From Moraxellaceae bacterium (GTDB taxonomy: Bacteria > Pseudomonadota > Gammaproteobacteria > Pseudomonadales > UBA3067), in NCBI GenBank assembly GCA_002401525.1, contig NVTH01000020.1, positions 3,049 to 11,698 of the forward strand: a stretch of DNA of 8,650 bases, given 5' to 3'. Numbering within the stretch: the first letter of the stretch is position 1; every line of letters begins with the position of its first letter. The position numbers and the translations under genes were made by a program. Below are positions 1 through 5,797 of the stretch, one piece after another. Under the pieces are notes generated by a model, which saw nothing but the letters and a program-made list of their open reading frames with translations, did not search any database and had not been told where the DNA came from.

Positions 1-326
1 AGCTCATCCTGAGCTTCAAATATTTCGACTAGTCCGTCCACCGGTACGATGGCTCCAGGAACAAAGGTAAGTCCTTTAATATTTTTATCATCGAATTGAA
101 AAGGAATGGGTAAAAGCTCGCCGTTGTCTATTGCCATCACCGAGTAGCCCTTAATCGATTGTCCTAGGATCGGCGACTCACTCCCTTTAACGATGGATAA
201 TTCATATTCTCTACTGGGATTGGGGATGTCCAAACCTGCATAGCTTGCGGAGGGGATTAACAACAATCCAATTAGGCCTAAAAAGAAGCTGTTTTCCCAC
301 GAAATAATTCGAGTTAATAAATTCAT
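1..326 (-). CDS. Exported protein of unknown function, N-terminal part (cut by window edge)
   Basis: An open frame runs from ATG at 326 down to base 1 without a stop, giving 108 residues of a longer protein. The N terminus looks like a Sec signal peptide: Arg at residue 6, a hydrophobic stretch at about 14-25 (FFLGLIGLLLIP), then SASYA, with likely cleavage after A30. The mature part begins GLDIPNP. It later reads LLPIPFQFDD (71-80) and EIFEAQDE (101-108). This resembles a loosely defined group of secreted proteins with a P-x-P-x-Q-[IF]-D segment followed by a DELVF-type motif, but that recall is weak and no function follows from it. A purine-rich AGAG lies about 8 bases before the ATG as a modest ribosome site. 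The gene is transcribed away from the efflux operon, and a shared function is not shown. Confidence 0.75.
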   Translation of the reverse strand, partial: MNLLTRIISWENSFFLGLIGLLLIPSASYAGLDIPNPSREYELSIVKGSESPILGQSIKGYSVMAIDNGELLPIPFQFDDKNIKGLTFVPGAIVPVDGLVEIFEAQDE

Positions 327-370
327 CTCAATCTCTTTTTTTTATTTTTAATTGATAGGGGATGATTTTG

Positions 371-399
371 ATTTGAACATTTAGGGTGGTTATTTTCAA
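371..399 (-). promoter_or_regulatory. Candidate sigma-70 promoter for the minus-strand exported protein
   Basis: Read on the minus strand, TTGAAA (394-399; 5 of 6 to TTGACA) is followed after 17 bases by TCAAAT (371-376; 4 of 6 to TATAAT). The implied start is near 364, leaving a leader of about 38 bases before the ATG at 326. An ATTTGAA / TTCAAAT inverted repeat (371-377 and 395-401) covers both hexamers. The call rests on consensus matching alone. Confidence 0.35.
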
Positions 400-600
400 A
401 TGCTATTCTTGTGAAAGTGGGCCAGATAAGTGCAAGAATGGGCTACAACCCGTACCCTAGAAAGGCTTGCCTAAATGGCTCATTATGGGCCAATTTTAAA
501 ATCAGAGGAATGGACGATAAAGATAAGCTATATGAGGTTAATAGTGGCCAATTAAGGCCGCGGTGAAGCAAAACCCCTTATCAATGTGCAGGCAATGGCG

Positions 601-720
601 GGGCCAGTTTTGTGGGTAACGAAAAATTTATTATGAGATGGCAGGTAGAAAAGGTAGGTAGAAGAGGCCAGTTGAATGGGGGCAGTCGAGGGGAGGGATG
701 ATTTTGGATGGGCAAAGAAT
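601..720 (+). other. G-rich, C-poor noncoding block with a G-run cluster
   Basis: By direct count, these 120 bases hold 47 G but only 9 C on the plus strand, a much stronger skew than in the neighbouring genes. Within the block, runs G5 (678-682), G4 (690-693), G3 (695-697) and G3 (710-712) lie in tandem, with spacers of 7, 1 and 12 bases. This pattern could allow a G-quadruplex with one long loop, though that is not certain. Short direct repeats of GGTAGAA occur at 644-650 and 657-663. No coding frame is evident. Confidence 0.5.
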
Positions 721-780
721 GCATTTTAGACGGTAAGCAATAGGTAGTGACGTAGATCATGTGTTTTCATGCGGTATCAT

Positions 781-790
781 TTTCGCGAAA
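781..790. repeat. Perfect 10-bp palindrome TTTCGCGAAA
   Basis: TTTCGCGAAA reads the same on both strands. It lies in the middle of the divergent spacer, far from either start codon. A dimeric regulator could bind such a site, but I do not recognise it as a named operator, and a single copy may be chance. Confidence 0.4.
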
Positions 791-845
791 TTATTTTGCT
801 CCAATAAATTGAGGAGGAGGGAATACCAAAGCAATGAAACCCTGA

Positions 846-983
846 TCACTTTGGAAGGAGAAATGTGAGCAAATAAATAATAATGAAAAAATCGATAAGG
901 TGGTTTTAATTCCTGATGTGAGCGATCATTTTAAAGCCTCCTTTTTGGTGAAAGATTATTTCAGGTTTTTCAGCCATCATTAA
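846..983 (+). pseudogene. Possible remnant of a short coding frame
   Basis: This frame stays open for 45 codons up to TAA at 981-983 and reads protein-like from about 885 (EKIDKVVLIPDVSDHF, then KASFLVKDYFRFFSHH). It lacks a good start in its own frame. The strong ribosome-site-like GGAAGGAG at 853-860 instead leads to ATG-TGA (863-868) in another frame, and ATG at 883 opens only an 8-codon frame. The combination of a good ribosome site with a frame mismatch fits a gene decayed by a small insertion or deletion. It could equally be chance in AT-rich DNA. No family is recognised. Confidence 0.2.
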
Positions 984-1010
984 ATTGCCAGGTCGAAATT
1001 TGTGAAAATG

Positions 1011-1037
1011 CACTCACTTTCTTTTGAAAAGTGAGTG
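1011..1037. repeat. Inverted repeat, 10-bp perfect stem with 7-base loop
   Basis: CACTCACTTT (1011-1020) and AAAGTGAGTG (1028-1037) are exact reverse complements around CTTTTGA. No U-run follows directly on either strand, so it does not look like an ordinary intrinsic terminator. It sits about 195 bases upstream of the candidate promoter of the barrel gene. It could be a dimeric operator or an RNA hairpin. Confidence 0.55.
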
Positions 1038-1227
1038 AGGGGACCCATCAATATTTTTAATATTTTAGTAAAAGTTTGTTTGTGTCAGAGTCTTCAGTTA
1101 ACTTGGTCTTTAGTGAACTTACTAGGAAACCTAAATAGGCTGTTGGCGCTAATTCTAGGCCACTTCAAATCGCAGAGATTTTGCGTCGTAGTTGCTGTCC
1201 AAAGTAGTTATTTTGTGTATGGGGCGG

Positions 1228-1240
1228 GTAATTGTATTAC
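1228..1240. promoter_or_regulatory. Small inverted repeat overlapping the -35 (possible operator)
   Basis: GTAAT (1228-1232), a TGT spacer and ATTAC (1236-1240) form a perfect 5-bp inverted repeat. It covers the candidate -35 hexamer at 1232-1237, so a dimer bound here could block RNA polymerase. The arms are short and no regulator gene is visible in the window, so the call is tentative. Confidence 0.25.
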
Positions 1241-1260
1241 AAATTTTATGCCCTTATACT
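1232..1260 (+). promoter_or_regulatory. Candidate sigma-70 promoter for the barrel gene
   Basis: TATACT (1255-1260; 5 of 6 to TATAAT) lies 17 bases after TTGTAT (1232-1237; 3 of 6 to TTGACA). Transcription would begin near 1267, giving a leader of about 27 bases before ATG 1294. The -10 is good and the -35 weak, which would suit a regulated promoter. This is the best promoter I can see for the plus-strand genes. Confidence 0.4.
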
Positions 1261-1268
1261 TGCAAAAT

Positions 1269-1285
1269 TTCTCACAATATGAGAA
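1269..1285 (+). promoter_or_regulatory. Leader hairpin overlapping the ribosome-binding site
   Basis: TTCTCA (1269-1274) pairs with TGAGAA (1280-1285) around a 5-base loop. The right arm overlaps the Shine-Dalgarno GAGAAGG (1281-1287), which stands 6 bases before ATG 1294. If transcription starts near 1267, the hairpin would sit at the very 5' end of the mRNA and could mask the ribosome site. The 6-bp stem is only moderately stable. Confidence 0.35.
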
Positions 1286-1293
1286 GGCTGAAA

Positions 1294-2178
1294 ATGTCAA
1301 AAAATAAATGGTTAACAAATTTGCTTTTAGGCATAGCCTTTTTCTGGTTATGCGCTGTTTCCATCGCTGCGGATTTATCGAGGCCGGCCCCTTTTCACAT
1401 TAAAATAAACACTATCGAGTCGGAATTTAACAGCAATGTCACTGCTGACCCTGAGTTTAAAGCCACTGCAGTTGGTTTATACGGGACCTTCTTGGTGACC
1501 GATTTGGCAGGTGGGAAACTGATCGCGGCGGTGAACTATGACTACAGCCTTTATCGTTACGAGGAATTGGTATTCGGTGAAGAGGTTAAATTGCATGCAT
1601 TGAGCTTGCCCATCTCCTATATTACTTCCCAAGGAGGTTGGCTTCACAAGGTGAATGTCATCCCAGGTCTTTATTCTGACTTAGATGAAGTCAGCGGTGA
1701 GGATTATGCGGTGGGTGTAAATTACCAAGGAATTTATAGGACTTCTCCTTCAACTCGCTGGGTCATGGGTGCAGGTGTCAATAGGCAGTTCGGTGATTCT
1801 CAGGCTTTTCCGATTTTAGGGGTTATCTATAAACCCAATGACCATTTTCAGTACGCCTTAGTGCTGCCTCAAATTAAGATTAACTACACCCCTCGCCAGG
1901 GGCAAACCTGGTTTTTTAAGTTTGGGCCAAACGGTAATAAATGGAACGTAGAAAGCCAAATCTCTGAAATACAAACAGACGTGGACATTGTGACTAAATC
2001 CGTGGAAATGGCCTTTGGCAGTGAGCAGAGCATTTCCGGTAATTTATCCGCGCTGTTTGAAGTGGGGGTTGCCGGTGCCCGAGAGGTTGAGCTTGAAGGG
2101 CCTCTTGGGGAAACCTTTGACTTGGACGTAGAGGCTGACGTATTCATCACGTTACAGCTGAATTATAGGCCCCAATAA
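1294..2178 (+). CDS. Exported beta-rich protein, probable outer-membrane barrel (DUF6268-like)
   Basis: This encodes 294 residues from ATG 1294. The frame extends further upstream, but that would put the candidate promoter inside the gene. GAGAAGG at 1281-1287 and the MSKNK signal start support 1294; ATG 1279 is the alternative. The signal peptide has basic residues at 3-5, a hydrophobic core at about 9-22 and likely cleavage near A25 or A26. The rest has many short amphipathic strands with aromatic and Gly residues, for example AAVNYDYSLYRYE (78-90) and GVNYQGIYR (141-149), and ends with a strand-like DVFITLQLNY. The segment FPILGVIYKPNDHFQYALVLP (from 172) resembles DUF6268-type outer-membrane proteins; I recall this and cannot check it. 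Function is unknown. It precedes the efflux genes in the same direction with a 94-base gap, so it may be an accessory outer-membrane component. Confidence 0.75.
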   Translation: MSKNKWLTNLLLGIAFFWLCAVSIAADLSRPAPFHIKINTIESEFNSNVTADPEFKATAVGLYGTFLVTDLAGGKLIAAVNYDYSLYRYEELVFGEEVKLHALSLPISYITSQGGWLHKVNVIPGLYSDLDEVSGEDYAVGVNYQGIYRTSPSTRWVMGAGVNRQFGDSQAFPILGVIYKPNDHFQYALVLPQIKINYTPRQGQTWFFKFGPNGNKWNVESQISEIQTDVDIVTKSVEMAFGSEQSISGNLSALFEVGVAGAREVELEGPLGETFDLDVEADVFITLQLNYRPQ

Positions 2179-2197
2179 GGGGGGATTGAATTTTTTT
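2170..2197 (+). terminator. Weak terminator-like hairpin and T-run after the barrel gene
   Basis: CCCC (2170-2173) can pair with GGGG (2179-2182) around a loop that contains the stop codon. A run of seven T follows at 2191-2197. The stem is only 4 bp and the T-run begins 8 bases after it, so termination would be leaky at best. The barrel gene and the efflux genes may therefore share some transcripts. Confidence 0.25.
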
Positions 2198-2266
2198 GTA
2201 GCTGATTCTTGGTTACTGATTTTTCGTTACTAATTTTTCGTAACTAATGTTTCGCAACTAAAGAGG
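2197..2266 (+). repeat. Five degenerate 14-bp tandem repeats upstream of the channel gene
   Basis: The spacer divides into five back-to-back 14-base units at 2197-2210, 2211-2224, 2225-2238, 2239-2252 and 2253-2266. Units 3 and 4 read CGTTACTAATTTTT and CGTAACTAATGTTT; unit 2 begins GGTTACTGA and unit 5 begins CGCAACTAA. Most units fit the core [CG]G[TC][TA]ACT[AG]A, while unit 1 is the most diverged. Unit 5 ends in AAGAGG, the ribosome site of the next gene. The array fills the whole region where a promoter or leader should lie. It could be a set of regulator sites, or slippage-prone DNA that changes spacing. Confidence 0.6.
2262..2266 (+). promoter_or_regulatory. Ribosome-binding site deciding the GTG start at 2273
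   Basis: AGAGG, extending into GGTGA, lies 6 bases before GTG 2273. No ATG in this frame lies nearby. The signal peptide begins directly after this GTG, so the rare start codon is well supported. The GTG at 2267 is in frame but too close to the site to be used. Confidence 0.65.
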
Positions 2267-2272
2267 TGACCA

Positions 2273-4672
2273 GTGCTCGGTCTAACACGTAATCGATTTT
2301 TGGTAACATTTCTGTTGCTTTGCTGGTTGCCATATTTTGGCTCTGCCGCTTTTGCGGCGAAAAAGGTTGTTATTGGCGTTCTAGTGGATGGTGCAATTCC
2401 ACATCAACACGCGTTACTGAAAAGTTTGCGTCATGAGCTATCGACACTGCTCGGCTCTAAATACGATATTAATGTTCCGGAAGGTAAAGTGCTCTCTGCA
2501 AGTTGGACTTTGGATGGTGCAAAAAATAACTATTTAAAACTTAAAAATGATGACGATGTTGAGATTATTATTGCCATAGGGGTACTTTCGACATCGGTAG
2601 TCTTGAAGGTCCAGCCTTATCCTAAACCCGTTATTGCTCTTGGTGTGATCGATCCGATCGCCCAGAACGTCACGCCTACTCAAAAAGGTACATCAGGGAT
2701 AAATAATTTGGCTTATGTACTATTTGATAACCCTCTCAATAACGATTTAGTTGAATTTCACCAGCTATTTCCGTTCAAAAAAGTAGGCATTATTCTCGAC
2801 GGACAATTGCATCGGTCGATTTTTTTGGGGAATCCGTTTGAGCCTATTCTAAGCATTCAAAAAGAGTTGAATACTTTAGGGATTGAACATGTCTGGTTGC
2901 CAATCGAAAACTCAGTCAATGACCCCTTGGATAAACTGGAAGAGGTGGACGCGGTATATTTGGGCTATCTAGGCCGTTTTGAAGGGCAAGAAAAAAAGAC
3001 ATTAATTACCGAAATTAATAAACGCAAATTACCCAGTTTTAGCCCCGCAGCTGACAGCATTGACGCGGGCGTTTTGGCGTCGGCCAGTCCCAAAAAGCCC
3101 ATGAATAAAATTATTAGGCGTTTGGTTTTAAATGTCGAATCCATCCTTGACGGAAACAATCCATCTACATTGCCTGTGCATTTGAGATTTGACAAAAAAC
3201 TTACCCTCAACATGCAGACCGCGCGCGAAATTGAATTCTCTCCGACATTTTCAACATTATCCCGTGCTCTGCTGGTGAATGACCTTTCTCCGGGTGGGGC
3301 ACCCCTGTTGAGTCTCGAAAACGCCATCCACGGAGCCGTCAGCAACAACATTGATTTGAAAATACAGGCCAGCAAAGTAGAGGTTGCTGAGTTGGATGTG
3401 AAGCGCATTAAAACAAATTACCTTCCGTCCATTAGTGTCAGTCATACAGGCACTCAAATCGACGAAGCGCGGGCGACGTCTTCTTTTGGTCAACAAGCCG
3501 AAAAAACCAGCTCGGCGTCGTTAAAATTTGAACAATTGCTGTTCTCTGAATCCCAGTTTGCGGGGGTTGAGATTAAGAAGTCTTTGTTAAAGGTTGAGCA
3601 AGATCGCTATCGACAGCTCCAGCTGGATATTATTCTCAAAACCGCTACCGCCTACTTCGATGTATTGCGTGCGAGAACGGCAACAATAATTCAAAAAGAA
3701 AATGTTAATTTATTTCGTCAATATTTAGATTTGGCAAAACAACGAGAAATTGCAGGTTATTCTGGACTGTCGGATGTTTATCACTGGGAGAGCCAGCTTG
3801 CCAATGCGAGGACACAATATCTTTCGGCGGTGAATAACTTTAAACTGACAAAAATACAGCTTAACGAAATACTCAATAGGCCTCTGAATGAAGCGTTTGA
3901 TTTGGAGGACGTGGCGAAACAAAAAGACGGGTTTAAACGCTACTTAACGGGCGCCCATAAAAATTATATTGATACCCCCGCGGCGCTCGAAGAATTTACC
4001 GCGTTTTCAGTGACACAAGCATTGCTTAATGCGCCTGAAATCGCCCAACTTGATGCCTCTATTCAGGGGCAGGAAAGACAGTTAAAGTCGTTAAGAAAAA
4101 AGCGCTACATTCCTAATGTCGCCTTTGTTGCAGAAAAGAAACGTGTTTTTTCTCGTGATGGGGCAGGCTCCGATATAGAGGGTGTTGATCCAGAGGATGA
4201 CAGTTGGAGCGCCAGCATTAATTTATCGCTGCCATTATTTGAGGGTGGAGAAATTAACCTCGAAGCACGGCAGGCCAAGGTATTAATCCTGCAATTAAAG
4301 CACCAACGACTGCAAACTCAGCAAGCCATTGAACTTAGGGTTCGAGCCGCATTACTAGGCCTTACTACCCAGGCAGTGAACTTGAAATCGTCGCAGCGAG
4401 CAGCTCATTATTCCGACAAGAGTTTGAGCTTGGTTCAGGGCGCGTACAAAACAGGCAAGGCGTCAGTGGTGGAACTTTCGGATGCCCAAAATATCGCTAT
4501 TAGCGCAAATCAAAAAGCGCTTAATTCAGTGTATGAATTCCTAACCGAACTAATGAAGACTGAACGTGCTGTGGGGCACTTTAGTTTCCTCGATGAGGAG
4601 GGGGTAAAATCCTCGGGTGTTAATCGGTTTAACCAGTCTCGCCAAAATCTCAACAGCTCGGGAGTAAACTAA
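2273..4672 (+). CDS. Fusion of ABC-type substrate-binding domain and TolC-family outer-membrane channel
   Basis: This encodes 799 residues; usual TolC-family proteins have about 420-500. Residues 1-29 form a Sec signal peptide (RNR, then a hydrophobic core, ending AAFAA). Residues 31-325 look like the PF04392 family of periplasmic substrate-binding proteins. Evidence is the opening KKVVIGVLVDG, IIIAIGVLSTSVV (98-110), VIDPIAQNV (125-133), KKVGIILDG (169-177), and the family's closing signature ILDGNNPSTLPV (291-302) then LTLNMQTAREI (310-320). Residues 345-770 are a TolC-type channel with two repeats. Strands lie at 385-393, 414-424, 614-623 and 646-657. Paired helix motifs are REIAGYSGLSDV (491-502) and YKTGKASVVELSDAQ (725-739). 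There is no second signal peptide or frameshift between the halves. The stop overlaps the adaptor start by one base. The channel role is secure; ligand binding by the first half is inferred. Confidence 0.9.
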   Translation: MLGLTRNRFLVTFLLLCWLPYFGSAAFAAKKVVIGVLVDGAIPHQHALLKSLRHELSTLLGSKYDINVPEGKVLSASWTLDGAKNNYLKLKNDDDVEIIIAIGVLSTSVVLKVQPYPKPVIALGVIDPIAQNVTPTQKGTSGINNLAYVLFDNPLNNDLVEFHQLFPFKKVGIILDGQLHRSIFLGNPFEPILSIQKELNTLGIEHVWLPIENSVNDPLDKLEEVDAVYLGYLGRFEGQEKKTLITEINKRKLPSFSPAADSIDAGVLASASPKKPMNKIIRRLVLNVESILDGNNPSTLPVHLRFDKKLTLNMQTAREIEFSPTFSTLSRALLVNDLSPGGAPLLSLENAIHGAVSNNIDLKIQASKVEVAELDVKRIKTNYLPSISVSHTGTQIDEARATSSFGQQAEKTSSASLKFEQLLFSESQFAGVEIKKSLLKVEQDRYRQLQLDIILKTATAYFDVLRARTATIIQKENVNLFRQYLDLAKQREIAGYSGLSDVYHWESQLANARTQYLSAVNNFKLTKIQLNEILNRPLNEAFDLEDVAKQKDGFKRYLTGAHKNYIDTPAALEEFTAFSVTQALLNAPEIAQLDASIQGQERQLKSLRKKRYIPNVAFVAEKKRVFSRDGAGSDIEGVDPEDDSWSASINLSLPLFEGGEINLEARQAKVLILQLKHQRLQTQQAIELRVRAALLGLTTQAVNLKSSQRAAHYSDKSLSLVQGAYKTGKASVVELSDAQNIAISANQKALNSVYEFLTELMKTERAVGHFSFLDEEGVKSSGVNRFNQSRQNLNSSGVN

Positions 4673-4674
4673 TG
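4660..4674 (+). promoter_or_regulatory. Ribosome site and TAATG start-stop overlap
   Basis: GGGAG (4660-4664) lies 7 bases before ATG 4672 and is inside the last codons of the channel gene. The channel stop TAA (4670-4672) shares its last base with the ATG. Such an overlap usually means translational coupling, so channel and adaptor would be made in linked amounts. Confidence 0.7.
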
Positions 4675-5772
4675 TTGTTCCGCTTCAAAAATACAGTCTT
4701 GGTTGGCATGAGTATTACTCTTACCTTGCTCGCTGCATGCTCTGAGGAGCCCGTTGGTGACACTGAAACTTTGCGTCCAGTCCGTTACCAAGCTGTGGAG
4801 AGGCAGTTGAGCAATCAGCAATTAAGTTTTACTGGTGTGACACAAGCGAGTATTGAAACGGGTTTAAGCTTTCGGCAGGGCGGCACGGTCATCTCGCTTA
4901 ACGCAACCCCAGGAGAACGTATAAAGAAGGGGCAATTGATCGCTGAACTGGATTCTAGAGACGTCCAATTAAAGTACGATCAAAAGTCACTTTCCTTAGA
5001 AAAAGCCAAAGTGACAGAAGAAACAGCGTCCTCTAAATTGACGCGAGTGAAAAGCCTCTATGAGAATAATACGGTTGCTATAGGAGAGTATGAGTCGGCC
5101 AAAGAGCAATACGCGAACGCTCACGCAAGTTATGAATCAGAGAAAAGAGCGTTAGGGCTAACCCTGCGTGAACTGAGTTATTACACCTTGCATTCCCCAG
5201 TGGATGGCATCGTGTTAGCAAGCGACGTCTCCATTAATGAAAATATTCAAGCCGGCGAAGTGATTGCCTTAATCCAAACCGGCAATGAGCTGGTGGTGGA
5301 GGTGGGGATTCCTGAACAATACATTACGCGTGCTAAAGCAGGGCAATCTGCAACGATTCAGTTCTCCTCCATAGCGAACACTTCATTCATCGGTGAAATT
5401 ACAGAAGTGGCGTATACCATCAGTCAAGAGTCCTCGACCTATCCGGTGACGGTAAGGATTGAAAATGCCACCAGCGCTATTCGTCCCGGGATGCCGGCAT
5501 TGGTATCGTTCCCATTTGATTCGAGCGGCAATGAACTACAAATGATTGTGCCTTTGCATTCGGTTTCAAAAGGAGCCGTCGATCATTATGTCCTTGTGGT
5601 AGAAGCGTCAGCCAATTTGAACGAAGGTGTGGTGCACAAGAGGATAGTAAAAATTGGCAAAATGACTGATGCAGGGTTTGAAATTCTTGAAGGATTGACG
5701 CCGGGTGAAAAGGTCATTACTGCAGGCATCTCCAGCCTCAATGACGGCATGAAAGTACGACTTTTAAAATAA
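4672..5772 (+). CDS. RND efflux periplasmic adaptor (membrane-fusion protein), lipoprotein
   Basis: This encodes 366 residues, normal for the family. It bridges an RND permease and a TolC-type channel across the periplasm. The N terminus is a lipoprotein signal: FRFK, a hydrophobic core, then lipobox LAAC with acylated C23. The order of parts is the standard one. The first lipoyl half is at about 63-96 (GLSFRQGGTVISL, then GERIKKGQLIAELD); an alpha-helical hairpin with heptad-like charge pattern is at about 98-168; the second lipoyl half is at 171-202 (LHSPVDGIVLAS, then AGEVIALI). A beta-barrel domain follows at about 206-282, including IRPGMPALVSF (270-280), and a membrane-proximal domain at about 290-366, including GLTPGEKVITAG (341-352). 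Residue +2 after the cysteine is Ser, not Asp. It follows the channel gene with a 1-base overlap and precedes the permease by 25 bases, so its partners are almost certainly those two proteins. Confidence 0.93.
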   Translation: MLFRFKNTVLVGMSITLTLLAACSEEPVGDTETLRPVRYQAVERQLSNQQLSFTGVTQASIETGLSFRQGGTVISLNATPGERIKKGQLIAELDSRDVQLKYDQKSLSLEKAKVTEETASSKLTRVKSLYENNTVAIGEYESAKEQYANAHASYESEKRALGLTLRELSYYTLHSPVDGIVLASDVSINENIQAGEVIALIQTGNELVVEVGIPEQYITRAKAGQSATIQFSSIANTSFIGEITEVAYTISQESSTYPVTVRIENATSAIRPGMPALVSFPFDSSGNELQMIVPLHSVSKGAVDHYVLVVEASANLNEGVVHKRIVKIGKMTDAGFEILEGLTPGEKVITAGISSLNDGMKVRLLK

Positions 5773-5777
5773 CTTGA

Positions 5778-5787
5778 TTGAGCTCAA
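5778..5787. repeat. 10-bp palindrome between adaptor and permease genes
   Basis: TTGAGCTCAA is a perfect palindrome in the 25-base gap after the adaptor stop. It could form only a very small hairpin. It may be chance, or a weak processing or pausing site within the operon. Confidence 0.25.
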
Positions 5788-5797
5788 ACGGTAACTA

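Larger units (their letters stand above)
402..1227. other. Long divergent intergenic region without a convincing gene
   Basis: More than 800 bases between the two divergent genes are broken by stops in all frames, apart from short open stretches. Visible structure consists of five GGCC(A) motifs at 420-423, 488-491, 546-549, 602-605 and 666-669; a strong G-over-C bias in 601-720; a perfect palindrome at 781-790; a purine-rich stretch near 820-832; two Shine-Dalgarno-like sites followed only by start-stop or mini-frames (ATG-TGA at 863-868, an 8-codon frame at 883-909); and a hairpin at 1011-1037. I see no tRNA or rRNA, no CRISPR array and no transposase. The region could hold a regulatory leader, a small RNA or decayed coding DNA. 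Confidence 0.6.

Noticed and set aside
1192..1293. Longer N terminus for the barrel protein from TTG 1192
   Set aside because: It would bury the signal peptide behind 34 residues and place the promoter inside the gene; ATG 1294 has a good ribosome site at the right distance.
327..1293. CRISPR array, tRNA or insertion sequence in the long spacer
   Set aside because: No regularly repeated 23-40-base units, no cloverleaf-like set of arms, and no terminal repeats or transposase were seen.
1035..1307. A 90-codon plus-strand frame starting at GTG 1035
   Set aside because: It overlaps the candidate promoter and the start of the barrel gene, has no ribosome site, starts inside the hairpin arm, and its translation shows no domain-like pattern.
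1884..2150. Minus-strand 88-codon frame inside the barrel gene
   Set aside because: Antisense to a convincing gene, with Ser/Pro/Thr-rich low-complexity translation and no ribosome site support.
2965..3496. Two overlapping minus-strand frames inside the channel fusion
   Set aside because: They cover the domain junction of a well-supported gene and their translations show no recognisable features.
4610..4671. Short repeat SSGVN at residues 780-784 and 795-799 of the channel fusion
   Set aside because: Two five-residue copies in a polar tail are likely incidental; worth noting only because the second copy encodes the adaptor's ribosome site.
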